A stretch of 64,000 nucleotides of DNA from Tubulanus polymorphus. Its lineage: Eukaryota > Nemertea > Palaeonemertea > Tubulaniformes > Tubulanidae. Location of the stretch: assembly GCF_964204645.1 (NCBI RefSeq), contig NC_134026.1, positions 3,534,001 to 3,598,000 of the forward strand. The letters are read 5' to 3'. Positions within the stretch are counted from its first letter, which is position 1. Every line of letters begins with the position of its first letter. The notes below the pieces were generated by a model. That model ran no database searches. It was not told the origin of the DNA and saw only the letters and a program-made list of their open reading frames with translations. Positions 36,151-48,101 of the stretch are shown piece by piece. Position numbers and translations under genes: made by a program.

Positions 36151-36444
36151 ACATCAACAAAAATAAGCGACCGCTAGGATGGAATTTAAACTCAAAGCGC
36201 TTCTCTTATATGCAAATCGTATTTTCATTTTCTAGTGATTGCGATGTGATATAGGAACTCGATTTTGTTTTAGGGCTTGATTTTTTGTTCTTAGTAGATG
36301 TCAAATTTTCCGTGTTGTAAGCGGCAATTTAATGTCAAGGTCGAAATATCAAAACACGGAAGTGGCAAAATTTGCGTTCAGAAACATCAAATTTTTGATA
36401 AAATACTGTATTAATCCCGCGCAAAACATTTTCCATTCCCAAGA
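36151..36444. promoter_or_regulatory. Shared 294-bp upstream region of the sorting nexin and INIP
   Basis: The two start codons face away from each other across 294 bp, so both core promoters must lie here unless distant leader exons exist. No TATA box is seen. Bidirectional promoter inferred from spacing. Confidence 0.5.
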
Positions 36445-37587
36445 ATGACATTTCAAGCACCAAACGCGGGCCAAGGTATCCCGATAAAATCTATAGATGT
36501 TGAGATATTGTGTTTAATTAATCGATGTAATGCTTAATTACTTCACCACCAGATGGCAGCACTTGACGGTGGCCTTACGAATTTACTGTGATCCGGGCCG
36601 GGCGCGTTTCTCGATAACTTATCATATATAAACTACTTACTGAAAATGTTATCATGAATAGATAAACGAGTCGAGATTGATTGAATGAAATTGAATAATT
36701 AAGCTCAAGTGTCTAAATTCTCCAACCGTCTTTTTTGCCATTTCAGGACAGCAGAACAAACGAATTCTCGAAGAATTAGAAGAGCGTAAGAAACGTCTGC
36801 GTCTTCAAACGTCGCAGATGACTCACGGGTAAAATTTCAGTCCTATCAAAATGTGATTTTTGTACCCACAAATTTCTAGCTATTTCTCGCCATAGCTAGT
36901 TCGAGGGCTTTTTGAAGAAGTGATGTTTAGCACCAACAATAACAGTGAAAATGTTGTCCCAAATGCCAAAAATACGTATATTTACGAAAATACCCATGTC
37001 TACTTAAAAATTGTTCTAATTCCAGCAATTCTACTCAGCCAGTTAGCTCTCCTGGTAATATGTCTCCATCCCCGATGAATATGGTAGGTTTGATTAAAGC
37101 TTTCGCATTTAGTCATTAGAAATGCTTTCTTACGGGATGTTACATTTATTCTATCATGACTATGCAAAAATGTGAATTAAGAAATCCGTGTCTAATTTCC
37201 TAGATGAATAACGAATCTCACCACATGGTTATCTCAGCTGGACAACATTTGATGACCCCTGCTCAACGAACTGCATTACAGGTATTAAAGCCTATGTTGA
37301 AATTTTAATAGAACAATTCGATTATTTGGAGTGATTTACAAATTTATAGTAGGCCTCATGATTTAGAGTAGAGAATTTGTCACAAGATTGTATTGTTTGT
37401 ATACCTGTAACAGGAGGGAGCCAGGGAGAGGGAGCCAGGGGGGAGAAGGAGAGGGAGGAGTCAAGTATATCTCTCAGTTGTTTTCTTATTTCAGCATGCG
37501 CACGCAAATTCAGTAGGTTATTTCATTACTCAGGATTCATCGTTTGGAAATCTAATATTACCGGTGCTGCCTCGTCTCGATAAATGA
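36445..37587 (+). CDS. INIP: SOSS complex subunit C (INIP/hSSBIP1), 113 aa, 5 exons
   Basis: Exons: 36445-36475, 36747-36828, 37026-37083, 37204-37281, 37495-37587; 114 codons in one frame. In animals SOSS-C is the small subunit that joins INTS3 and SSB1/2 in the single-strand-DNA sensor complex acting in ATM signalling and homologous recombination. The N-terminal part (GQQNKRILEELEERKKRLRL) corresponds to the NKxRxLxELxxEK region. The C-terminus HAHANSVGYFITQDSSFGNL followed by ILPVLPRLDK is almost the vertebrate sequence. Human INIP is 104 aa, so the length agrees. The first exon encodes only ten residues (MTFQAPNAGQ) and was found through splice phase. Confidence 0.95.
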
Positions 37588-38000
37588 GTCGCCTATCAAA
37601 CCTGCTAGTAGTGATAGAAAAACACGTGGAACTCGCATTTGATGCATTTATGTTGAAGACTCACCGAGCTCATTGGATACTGAGTATTTATATTTGGATA
37701 AAAATGTCGTCACTTACTGTAAACTTACTATGATCCATTATGAATATGATCTAGGATTCAGTTTCCTATTGTTGTTGTGCTTTTTAGATGTATTTAGTGA
37801 AAGCTCATTGCATTGATTTATTGCATATAATGAAAATAGTTACAAACAGATTATCTGGTACAAACAGATTATCCGGTCCCCTGAAGTTCGTTGTAACAGG
37901 TTACACTGTATTTCACTCTCAAATTAAGGTTAAAAAAATGGCCGGGTCACTTTCATTACCGGTAAATGCAATAATATTTGTAATCAACTCTTTTCTATAA

Positions 38001-38116
38001 CTGCCGGGTCTGTAATTGTTAGCTTGATCATGATTTAAAAAATGTAATGCACAGGATAGTTAGGCGACCGGGTCAACTTTTAAGCTCAGCGGAAACAAGT
38101 AACAAGGTATCAATTT
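38001..38116 (+). repeat. Dispersed repeat, copy 1 (copy 2 inverted at 46238-46342)
   Basis: CTGCCGGGTCTGT, TGATCATGATTTAA, CCGGGTCAACTTTTAAGCTC and AACAAGGTATCAAT occur here in this order. The same blocks occur on the minus strand of 46238-46342. Estimated identity is ~80% apart from the central indel. Confidence 0.75.
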
Positions 38117-38120
38117 TTTC

Positions 38121-38185
38121 TAGAAAACTTGTGTTAGCTTCCAGTCTTCAATATCTCAAGGCTGGAAGCTAACACAAGTTTTCTA
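38121..38185. repeat. 24-bp perfect inverted repeat with 17-base loop
   Basis: The arm 38121-38144 (TAGAAAACTTGTGTTAGCTT..) is exactly the reverse complement of 38162-38185. It could form a stable RNA hairpin if it is within the INIP 3' UTR. Confidence 0.85.
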
Positions 38186-38242
38186 CTGACTGAAACTGAT
38201 CAATGCTTAGCTACTCCTAATCGACTGTGTTTACAGGTCTTA

Positions 38243-38351
38243 CAGTCGAACCTGCTTAATCCGGATTAGTTTGATTTTGACAGGATTATGATTATCTTTC
38301 ATTCAGATTTCTCATAAACCAAATGCTCCGAATTAAGTGGGTTCTACTGCA
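38243..38351. mobile_element. Pogo/Tigger-like MITE
   Basis: The terminal inverted repeat CAGTCGAACCTGCTTAATCC on the left matches CAGTAGAACCCACTTAATTC on the right (reverse-complemented). The 109-bp interior has no coding capacity. CAGT ends and the AACCTGCTTAATCCGGA type of TIR are typical of the pogo group of mariner-like elements. Confidence 0.7.
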
Positions 38352-39600
38352 TTAATCATATTATCGGAGACATGTTTCATTTTATCAGTCAGTTTGCAGG
38401 TTATAGGCAACAATAGTGATTAATGCTTTAACCTTAAGCTAAAGTAACCAAGACGCGAGAGGGTCAGAGTTGTCAGAAATATTGTGATTTTTCCTGTAAC
38501 CGGTAGTCTCCGACCGTAGTTTATGTTGATTTGAATCTGATGTGAAATCGTAACCCTCAACTATAGTTTATATAGTATGATGGAACTGACGCCGTCTATG
38601 AAATCGACCCAACGGTCGTATGTTCTTTGATTCTACTTAAATGAACTTTGTTATTATTTGATATCAATTTGTTATCGCAAACGATGTGTTAATGATTCGA
38701 TATTTTTCGATGTCACGTACTCGCTTATGGAATTGGGAGACGAAAAATCTATACTTTTATTATTGTTTATCATAATATCGTGAATCGTTGCGACAAAAGT
38801 GACGAAATTCAATATTTAGAGCCTTGTATCAATTGTTCGACTATGAATTAATTTTTTCTGTGATATCCACCTCCGAGAAGAGTATCGCTATTGTATGGAG
38901 ACATTTGTGGTTTTTCGCGTTGAATGTAACGATGTTTAGTGTCACTTGATATCTTGTATTGAAATCTGTGTAAAAGGCTTAAAATGTTCACGATTCATGC
39001 CGCCAAAGCCTAGATTTTTTTTATATCGTACTGTATTCAAATAAATGTTTTGTACTTTTTATAACAAAATAATTTGTGTTGCTTTCGTTTCTTGGGAGAC
39101 GGTAGCGATCGATATGTAATATTGTACCGCCCACACGACGCATGGGGAAAACGGAAACAGGAAATGCAGAACGTGAAACACGGAAACAAACATGTTTCTT
39201 GTCGCTTGTTCGTTGACTGGTAAACTGATATAAACCACAGTATCACCAGTTTATTAGAAAAAACCCACTTTTAATGACTGTCTAAATCTATCAGTTTTGT
39301 AGTTCATCTTACGTGTATCTGAGCGATTGTATCTCAGTTCCTGTCCCTAACACCTTCCTCAGTAACAACTATATTTCTAAATTACTGTATACATATTATG
39401 TTATTTTCTTTTCTCTGATGATGGAGTTTATATAAACTCCGAAACTGCCAGATTAGAATAAATTGATGAGTCACCAACTGTGGGTTTTGCTGATTAGTTT
39501 GTTTCCGCGTTTTCCTGTGTCTGGGGGTTATCTGGTGGCTCGTTGAGGTAAAAAGTAAACGGCAATGGCGTCGATATTTTTCTTCACCCGCGGTCCTCGT

Positions 39601-40587
39601 TCATTTATTTACCCTTTGCTCGACGACGAGTTGTGGTGATTTGACTGAATTCGCGCAGCCAAATTTTGCGCAAAAATGTGCGCGAATTTCTCGTCCTAGT
39701 AAAAGATATATGTAGAAATTGATAACGTAGTTGCCGACTTGGAACTGAGTGAATACATCATACAGGTAGTCCTTCTGTTCTGCGGAGATTGGTAAGAATA
39801 CCGTAATGGAGGTTGGGAGCGTGAATATGGCGAATGCGAGTGAAACTGTTACAAGCATTATTGTCGTGCGTTTTGATTTAGCAGATTTCTTATCGGACGA
39901 AACCAATTTCATACCCCTGAATAACTGGACTATTATGATAAAATTGGACGTAACTATCATTGTTAAAGGCAGAAAGAAAACATAAGCGATGAATGTATAA
40001 AAAAGCGTCATTTGGTCATGTATCGAAAAGTAGCAGCCGAAAAATTGGTCGGGGAAATGCATCATAACAGTTGGTAGTAGGTATATGATCAACGAGTTGA
40101 TTCCAGTAATTGTAAATGTAACAAATCTTGCGAACCTAGCTGTACAGATCAAACGAGAAGTGAACGGGAAGAGCACAACACCTGCGCGTTCAAGAGATAC
40201 AGCTACTATCAACCAAGAACTATTGGAGGAGGCAAGTGCCATTACATATTCGTAGATTTGACAACTTAGGAGCGAATTCATCACGAAAAGAGGACTGCCG
40301 TTTACTTGCATAAGAACGAACTGCACAACAGGCATCAACGTTAGATTGATACATTGCAACGAATCAGTGATAGACAAAACTATAAGATAGTTAGCATAAG
40401 ATAAACTCCTGAATCTGCGACTTATCATTATCAAGAACGTAGCTGAATTCCCGAAGACGCCTAACAGGAACATGGTGGACAAAGAGGCCAATGACACCAT
40501 ACGGTAGTTACCGGATTTATTCACCACAGACATGAGAACTATGTAACTGTAGTAAGGTCGACCGAAATGCATTAAAGTTGAATTCAT
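39601..40587 (-). CDS. Class A orphan GPCR, 328 aa, intronless, paralogue of the nested receptor
   Basis: Single exon from ATG 40585-40587 to TGA 39601-39603. It aligns along its whole length with the receptor at 33435-34373: [10 protein letters not shown] in TM1, [16 protein letters not shown] in TM2, SLERAGVVLFPF after TM3, [20 protein letters not shown] in TM6, [13 protein letters not shown] in TM7. It thus shares the ER-x in place of DRY and the absence of CWxP and NPxxY. It has a longer C-terminal tail (SVKSPQLVVEQRVNK). By eye well over half of the residues are identical, so the pair is a recent duplication. The AATAAA poly(A) signal overlaps the stop codon (GTAAATAAATGA). Confidence 0.92.
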   Translation of the reverse strand: MNSTLMHFGRPYYSYIVLMSVVNKSGNYRMVSLASLSTMFLLGVFGNSATFLIMISRRFRSLSYANYLIVLSITDSLQCINLTLMPVVQFVLMQVNGSPLFVMNSLLSCQIYEYVMALASSNSSWLIVAVSLERAGVVLFPFTSRLICTARFARFVTFTITGINSLIIYLLPTVMMHFPDQFFGCYFSIHDQMTLFYTFIAYVFFLPLTMIVTSNFIIIVQLFRGMKLVSSDKKSAKSKRTTIMLVTVSLAFAIFTLPTSITVFLPISAEQKDYLYDVFTQFQVGNYVINFYIYLLLGREIRAHFCAKFGCANSVKSPQLVVEQRVNK

Positions 40588-41672
40588 GATTCGCAAGAAT
40601 CTGAATCAAGACGTCTCTATACTAGATATGAGTAGGTATTCATAGCGTCGTCTGCTTATAATGATTGCTATTATTCATTTATTAGTTCGAGATGAATATC
40701 ATGACTCACACGACTTAAATGTATTAAAAAATCAATTCTCTGATATTCAACACAATACCCAGCAAAACTTGATTATTGTGTAAAATATCTGTTGCAACTT
40801 AAATTCAAATTGATTCGTGGGGGTAAATACAAAGGGATGGTTGTATGAATTCGAATCTGAATAAAATCTATTCAAAAAAAGAATTCAACGTGATCAATTG
40901 ATTTATCTCCGTTAAAAATCGCTGGAGCAGGTTTCGAGCTCTGAACCGTCTATCGTATATATTTGAGTTGTATTTCATCTTGCAGGTCGTTCTAGATAAG
41001 ATTCTATCAAAGCGGAAAGACAAGTCTAAGATAGGATAATCCATGGTTACACCAAAATGTGTCTTTGTAGTTGGGAATAAAATCTTGAATCGAAATCTAT
41101 GTGACAAGGGTAAGGCGTACTGCATCTTTCTATACAGCTGCGCCATCAAGCGGTAATTCATGGAACATGATTACACAAAAATACGAATGTCCATATGTTC
41201 CATTGCACATGATGATATTCAATTTAGGATTGAAAATTCAGAGATTTCTAGTACCTTTGAAAGATAATCTTTATTGGGTTACGCGGTTACACGGTTTGAT
41301 TATTTACGCACACGACAAAACCGAACGACAATCAGGACCGAGCGGGAGGGATTTCGGGGGTTCTAACGAAAAAGTTGGTTCCGCTCATCTTCAAAAGGAA
41401 ACATCAAGCAGAAACGTTATTACAACACAATGCACGTAATCCAAATGTGTTCATTTACTAAGACCTTCGTTATATATGACGATTGAATGATGATGATAAT
41501 AATAATAATACTATATTAACGGAAATCGTTCAGAGGCCGCATTTCTGAGCATCAAATGTTTAAGATTTTCTTTCAGCCAAATTAAAAACGAACCCACCCG
41601 TGCATTTCTAACGCTACGGGCTTGCGACAATTTCAATCTATTTGAAAAAATATTTGATAAGCGCACGGATTC
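40588..41672. other. Intergenic region between GPCR and class C receptor
   Basis: No gene supported. A (TAA)n tract lies at about 41498-41513 and a possible minus-strand poly(A) signal (TTTATT) near 41267. Open frames at 40868-41161 and 41101-41439 lack any support. Confidence 0.4.
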
Positions 41673-44600
41673 TTATATCATGTCCGCATTTCTCACACTA
41701 ATAGTGGAGATTTCATGTCTGTTCTCATCCATCTTAGGCCAAACAGTTGAACGAGCTTTTCCGCGACTGTTCATCGTGGATCCCGCGGTGAAATAAGTCA
41801 AATCCGTACTATCGAGAACGAGCAGCGCATAAACTCTACTGATGAAAATACAGAGGATGATGACAACCGAGTTCAGAATCAATGATAGCGCTAACAACAT
41901 TGACTTGTGGATTGCAGTCGATGCAGAGAAATACGTAGGTAAAAAAGCGATCCATAAAAATAGGGTAGCGCAGACGGACAGAAAAATGTAACGTGACTCG
42001 TTAAAGTTCTCGGGTAGCATACGAGTCAGGTATCCGTAAATTGCGGATACAAAAATTAACACGAGGTTGTAAGACAGAGGAATGACTAGAGCCTTGACAG
42101 GAAGGTCACATAAAAGCTCGACATATGGTCTTGTCTCCACCGGCATGTAGCGTTTCGGTGTGGGTGGCAGGTAGATCGCCGTCACTGTACTAATCAGGAG
42201 CTGAAAAATTATAAGTGAAAAATATATCAGATATGGAATATATACATGTAGTCCTACGAAACCTTTGAGGGAGGGGGCACTTTGTAATAACTGAATTAAC
42301 GGAGCAAAGATTCTCCGTCAGAATATTTGAAAACAAAGTTCTGGAAGGCGTCACATCGATGTAGTAAAATGGGCGTTGATGTAGTCAGTTATTGATGAAT
42401 ATATATCATACACTAATGGATAACTATCTATCGACTTTTTAAACGGTAGATGATAAACAAAAAGGGGTAATTATTCGCCGTCCGAGTAGGCCTATCTATA
42501 GCATATTAATTCTGCACAAGGACCCCCATAGATCCACTTCTTTAATCTACCCCAAACAGTGCTGTTCAAATCAGCACTGAGATTCAGCATTCCTTTCTGG
42601 TGAATCTACCCAGGGGCCCAAATAATGCTTCGAAATTATTAGTTAAAGTTTAAGCTGTATGAATTCTTTTAAGAATTTCTTTTCTTGTCGAGTCCACGTG
42701 ACATCAATTTTGCATCGTGAAACATGTAACGCACTTGGTCGCTTTAGCGATTATACTTACCTGAACACCTATGAGTACGGAATTAATTGCGAATTGCGTC
42801 TGCGAACTTATGTATTTCATTTTCTTTATACCGTGTTGGCTGTTCGTAAATATTCGATGGATTCGAACCAATTTCGTCAGCGTTGGACCGTAAATCATCG
42901 TATAACTTATGTTGTATGTGAACCTCCAGACGTAGCAGACGAGCCGACTGGGGCGGAGCAGAAAGAATACCGCTGTGACCAATGACATTAAGATACCCGT
43001 CATCGTCAGGAAACTCAATTCCAAACTGCTCGCTTTCATTAATCGATGACGGCGAAAGCGAAAATAAATGAAGCCTACAAAGCAGAGGCTGATAAAAGTG
43101 ACGAGATCGAGAAATTCTACGACAATTGCGATTTTATGCCAGAAATACAGAAAGGTCACTTCTATCTCTTCGCAGTGAGTGTAGTTTCCCGCAGTCGATG
43201 GCCATCTAAACGGTTGACAGGGTGAACATCCAGTTCTATTCGCAACGATATACATGTTGTGGGAGCATTGTGTACATGTCCAACATGATGTCTGTCCATC
43301 GGGAATCACTTTATATTCATCTAAACTACATTCCCGACTACAAGTTGAAACGGGCATTAGTTGCGAAGCGTTTCCATCACCCCAAACTAATAATTGTTTG
43401 TCTACTGCCAATTTTCCGTCGAAGCCATCCCAGTTTCCGATTACTTTTAACAGTTTACCGGGTTGCCACTGCTTTATCAAATATCGCCCTATACCGTTAC
43501 CTTCGTCGTCAAAACGTATTCGTCCGGTAAGCCCTTTGAATGATAAAGGGCCCATTTGTTCAAGCATGTTGTCACCTTTTAAACATTCTCGAAGGGCGTT
43601 CAGTTCCATCCAAGTTTTCGGACACTTACGCGTTATCGTTTGGTTTACTACTAAGGCGTATGTCATTAGGAGATCGTTTGACATGGCGTATATTGGAAAC
43701 GGGACCCTTTTATAACCGGATGCGATACCTAATGCCGAATCTGTGAACTGCTGGCAGGTGCGATTTGTTTCGTTCGTCCAGCTACAGTCGAACGTATCGG
43801 CGACGTACCTATCTCGCCATGGGTTCGACAAATCTTTATACGTCATATTGCGGAAATAAGCGTAGAAGTCTTTTTCATACTCCATTTTGCGGTCTACACG
43901 TATTATAATTGAACCGTAAAGGAAGCTCGGATTTGGATACGGACTCGGGTCGTTGAACGACTGTCCGCTGTTTAACCAGATGAATCTATCATCGGCAGAG
44001 CTTCGATCGGTTAGCAGCGTTTCCACCGCTTGGAATACTTTTAATAGATTACGCGATATGACGAAAGTTATGACAACCCTAGCGCGAGATTCTTTGATAA
44101 GTTTTCTTGCAATCGATTTGGCTTGATCAGATTCGAGTTGTGTATTCACCATTCCGTTGTAAGCGATGGTAATCGAACGCTGTTTCGTCAAAGTTATCAG
44201 TGTCTTCATCGCGTAGATGCCATAACTGTCGTCGTTATACAACAACGAAACGTAATTCCAGCCGAAATAGTCCAACACGTCCAGCATTACCCGGGCCTGG
44301 TCGTTATCGGACGGCACTAAACGAAAGAAGTACGGAAAGCGCATTTTGTCACTCAATTCTTGGGAAGTTGAACTCGAACTCAACAACATCAGTCGCTTCT
44401 GTTCTAGAATACGCGATTCAATCACCGTCAATTTCGACCTCAGGTCACCGATTGCACCGACCATAACTGTCGGTTCGTTCGACGGTTGAAGAGCGGCCAT
44501 AGTTTGAGATACGGCCCGTTTTTCATTAGCACAAGTATCGTAGAGTCGCAATCCTATGGATAAATCGGCCAAAATCCCCGAATCGGCATTCAGCCTTTTC

Positions 44601-44818
44601 AGAGCGAAATCAAAAGCTTCCAACCACGGCACCGCCCAGTAGCGCTGGGTTTGAGCGCAACCAAATGGATCGTCACCTTTACGAGGCGAATTATGTACCA
44701 TGTGAAATGCTAAAATAGTTAGATTCCCTGGTATGACGAACATATTGTCGTTACCGTTCACACAATTCGTGTAATTGTAAAAAACAAGAAATAAGAAATA
44801 ACAGTCTATTAATTTCAT
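41673..44818 (-). CDS. Class C GPCR, mGluR-like, 861 aa, 2 exons (receptor C1)
   Basis: Exons, minus: 42761-44818 and 41673-42200, phase-0 junction, 862 codons. A signal peptide (MKLIDCYFLFLVFYNYTN) precedes a Venus-flytrap ligand-binding domain (~25-500) with ISRNLLKVF-type lobes and the block SSSSTSQELSDKMRFPYFFR. A nine-cysteine-type linker (~505-565; CSRECSLDEYKV, CWTCTQC) follows. The seven-helix domain starts at ~577 with KIAIVVEFLDLVTFISL and includes SSLELSFLTMTGILMS, ISYTMIYGPTLTK and NSVLIGVQ; exon 2 adds TM5-TM7, including PENFNESRYI, a block typical of metabotropic glutamate receptors. The Thr that in mGluRs follows VPSD is Asn here (VPSDND), so binding of glutamate is doubtful. 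The tail is short and ends in DMI. The ATG at 44816-44818 begins the signal peptide. Close relative: 53238-56652. Confidence 0.93.
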
Positions 44819-47800
44819 ACTGACCACTGTTCAGATTTCACAAACTCGATAAAGTACCAAAGTTTCGCTTGACTACGAACGCAAACAAATTTCCGTTTCA
44901 CGATAATCCAAGATTCTCTCGCGTTCAAGCACGTGTAGTGGTTTAAGGTTTCCGGATAATTTGAAGTAGCGATAGCGGCAGAACCTGGCACCAATTGATA
45001 TAAGTATCTAACCTATCAAAATGCACGAACCTTTGGTCTCTAACGCAACCAGTGACAGCAGAATCACGTCTGACTACAGTGAGACGCAACATTCACATTA
45101 TATCATTACCGCGTCGTTAGCAAGTCTCTTTGATGATCTTTTTTACTTAGAAAAACCTTCTCGATACATTGTGTCTTTTTTGTGTATTCACTGCAAATTA
45201 ACACTACCCGATGGTCTATCAAACGCCGCATTTTCTTTCGTTATCGGAGAACTATTATTAGGTGGCACGATAACATGACAAACAGTTCATTTATGTCACT
45301 GTCAGTGTAAGCTGTTACTATAAAAAAAAAGCGAATAGAGGAGGCTAAAATATCATGTTGTCTAAATACGTGATTGGATATAGAAAAGAATACGACGCCA
45401 TTCTATCATCTCATCATCGTTGACACAGATAGCGATGACGGATGCCTCCTGGATGGCAGTGTTTGTCGGTTGAAATTGTATTTTTGATTTCATCTAAAGA
45501 AGATTGGGAGTTTTTTGTTGTTGTTGAGGTAAAACTCGGCGACAGACAATCCTTTGAGACTCAATGATTAATATTCGTAAATTGAATTGCTGCCGAGATA
45601 TGAATATTAAAATCGATACTTGAAAAATTTCGTCATTTTTGTTGAAGATCACGTGATAATGACTTTAATTACGTTTATCAACAACAGGAAGTAGGGAACA
45701 TACAGGAAGTAGGGAACATGCTTTATATGTATACCGGTATTTTAAAATAAAATGCTTGATGAAATAAAAACAATAACTTTTGTTCACGTCCCACATTTCC
45801 ACGGATCACCAAGTCCCCTTCCTTCCCTATCACTTTCAATCAAATCAAGAACGAGAATAAAGTGAAAAGTGAACAAAATACTGTCTGTCTGTCCGACATT
45901 TCAATCTATGAAAGAAGCCATTGGAAAACGTTGAAATGGTTGAGATTTACTGACATATACCAAATAAACTGTGCTTCACAAAATACACGATATATAAAAA
46001 CAAACTTGCCGCCATAACACTCATTAAGCATGTAAATGGCAGGAACTGAAAATGCAAGGTTTCACTTCGGAGAAATCGTTAGAAGGTCTATTTTGCGCGC
46101 TACTAATTGGTCAAGTTACTCCTCCAGTGGGTTTATAAACTGTTCAAAGGCTCAATGTCTACGGCCATTTAACAGCAAACGAACACATTGGATGAGTAAT
46201 TCTACAATTTGGCCACCCTCCAATTTAGGCTAAATTAGATTGATACCTTGTTTCTCATTTCTACTGAGCTTAAAAGTTGACCCGGCCCCTTATTTCCCCT
46301 ATATATTAAATCATGATCAGGTTAACCATAACAGACCCGGCAGTAAGAGAAATGAAGAGAAATGAACTGATAAAAACTAATTTTTCCGATTTACAAAATG
46401 ACAAGGTATCACTTACTTTTAGCCTTATAATCAACGTATACTGACCTAACCGAGACGAACTAATGCACTTGAAATAAACCCATCGCTCTAGAGCCGATGA
46501 CGGATCACCTTAAACGTCTCAGCCAATTATGAAAATTAGATTTCAAGTCTGCCAAGGTTTTAGGTAATCAGTGGGGATCAGTTCTTTTAAGTCTTTCGAG
46601 AGTCAGTTAACTGTCGACGGAATATACCGGAAATATACTCCATCTCCGTCGTTCGTGTTTTGATCGAATGCGTCGTCCTTTTGATGACGAACATGAATGC
46701 GTGTTCGGGAGGAGGTGAACTACGCGCGCAGAAAAAGAATACCAGACACGCGTTTCCTCATTTTGCAATTCAATTATGTTTGAGATATCTTTTAATTTGC
46801 TGAAAATATTATTTTTGTTCATTTTTTAAGATATTTACATTTTGAGACATTTTCTTTTTTGATTGTTCGTACTACGTTGTATCTTTTACGTTCCTCTGAG
46901 CGTCGAGGAAACAAAAAGTAGCGTGGTAGGTATGATATCTAGGGAAAATTCCAAAGGTAGAAATATATTTAATTAATCGAAAAAAAAGATTATCAATACT
47001 GGAAGTGAAAATGCTAGAAAGGAAGGTGCAGTTTTACGTATATTCGGCAAAAGATGTTTATGAGAAAGAAAATTAGACTAATCTATAGATCTGTTTTTTT
47101 TTGCTACTTAATACATGAAATATCTACATTTTGATGAATTTTCTTAACGAGTGCATTCGTTATTTCTCATATCAATTCCAGTTTTAGGATCTTTTCAAAA
47201 AGCTTAACACACTTTTGAATAAAAAGACCGTGAGCGTATTAGTTTAAAAAATCCATTTGCAAAGGTTATTGATTTGCTTATGTTTTTTTTTGGTAACGTT
47301 TATACTATGAACGTCTCATCAAAGCACATTTTCAGTCAGGCAACGGTAAAAGAATAAAACACGTGAAACTAAAACCACATCTGTCGTTTCTCATCGATTT
47401 ATAGAACGTCATTGAATTGAGAAGTTGTGCACCAATCCCTGCATATCGTTATCAAATTTGAATACGCAAGCTCTACGACGAATATGAATTATTCTGTTTC
47501 TGCACACATGACCTTTAGCGAGACATGGCATTTGCAATTTAAATGTCGTTTTGGGTGTGAACGAGCTTTTAAAATATGTTGTTGTTGTTGTTATTAATCT
47601 TTGTTTTCCACAAAACAAACGCCCTGAGCAATCGTCGTTTGAGTGTCTGTTCATGACCCCGAAGTTTAGCGTTCAGCCTTCTTGCAATTTCTCCCATAAG
47701 TTATCCCACGGCTAGATGTGCAGAGTATATGATACAAATATACATACGCATAAATTTGATCGTGTTAGGAAATCGATTTCGATCCTACGATCGCCATATT

Positions 47801-48101
47801 TTTCACACGATCTATTGATATAAAACCCTAATTATGAATAAAGATACAGTCAACAGACTAGAGGGGATTTTCCACTATAAGTTGAATTCGATTCGGATCT
47901 TCGTAAAACGTCGATATCAGCGTGGATATGCAAAGCAAAGCAAAGCTACAGTTGTATTCTTCGCTGAAAAAGGTATTTCGATCGCTCATTAATCTATCCT
48001 AGATAAATTGTGAGGTTTCTCCGCGTTCGAGGGATAACTTAACTACAATTTAACGAACTGATGAAAATAGATTATTCAGCAATAAGCTCCCAACCAATAC
48101 G
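44819..48101. other. Intergenic region upstream of receptor C1
   Basis: No complete gene seen. Contains the C1 promoter region, an 18-bp direct duplication at about 45684-45719 (ACAGGAAGTAGGGAACAT), and copy 2 of the dispersed repeat at 46238-46342. Several short frames of 65-85 codons (for example 45021-45278 +) lack support. Confidence 0.4.
46238..46342 (-). repeat. Dispersed repeat, copy 2
   Basis: The minus strand repeats the ordered blocks of 38001-38116. A short indel separates the TGATCATGATTTAA and CCGGGTCAACTT blocks. Confidence 0.75.

Larger units (their letters stand above)
37588..39600. other. INIP 3' region with repeats
   Basis: No further gene supported. It holds a dispersed repeat (38001-38116), a long hairpin (38121-38185), a pogo-like MITE (38243-38351), AATAAA at 39040-39045 (possible distal poly(A) site of INIP) and a palindrome with a ribozyme-like core near 39415-39444. 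Confidence 0.5.

Noticed and set aside
42704-44466. Plus-strand frames up to 153 codons antisense to receptor C1
   Set aside because: Shadows of the receptor exon, which has a signal peptide, conserved domains and proper splice sites.
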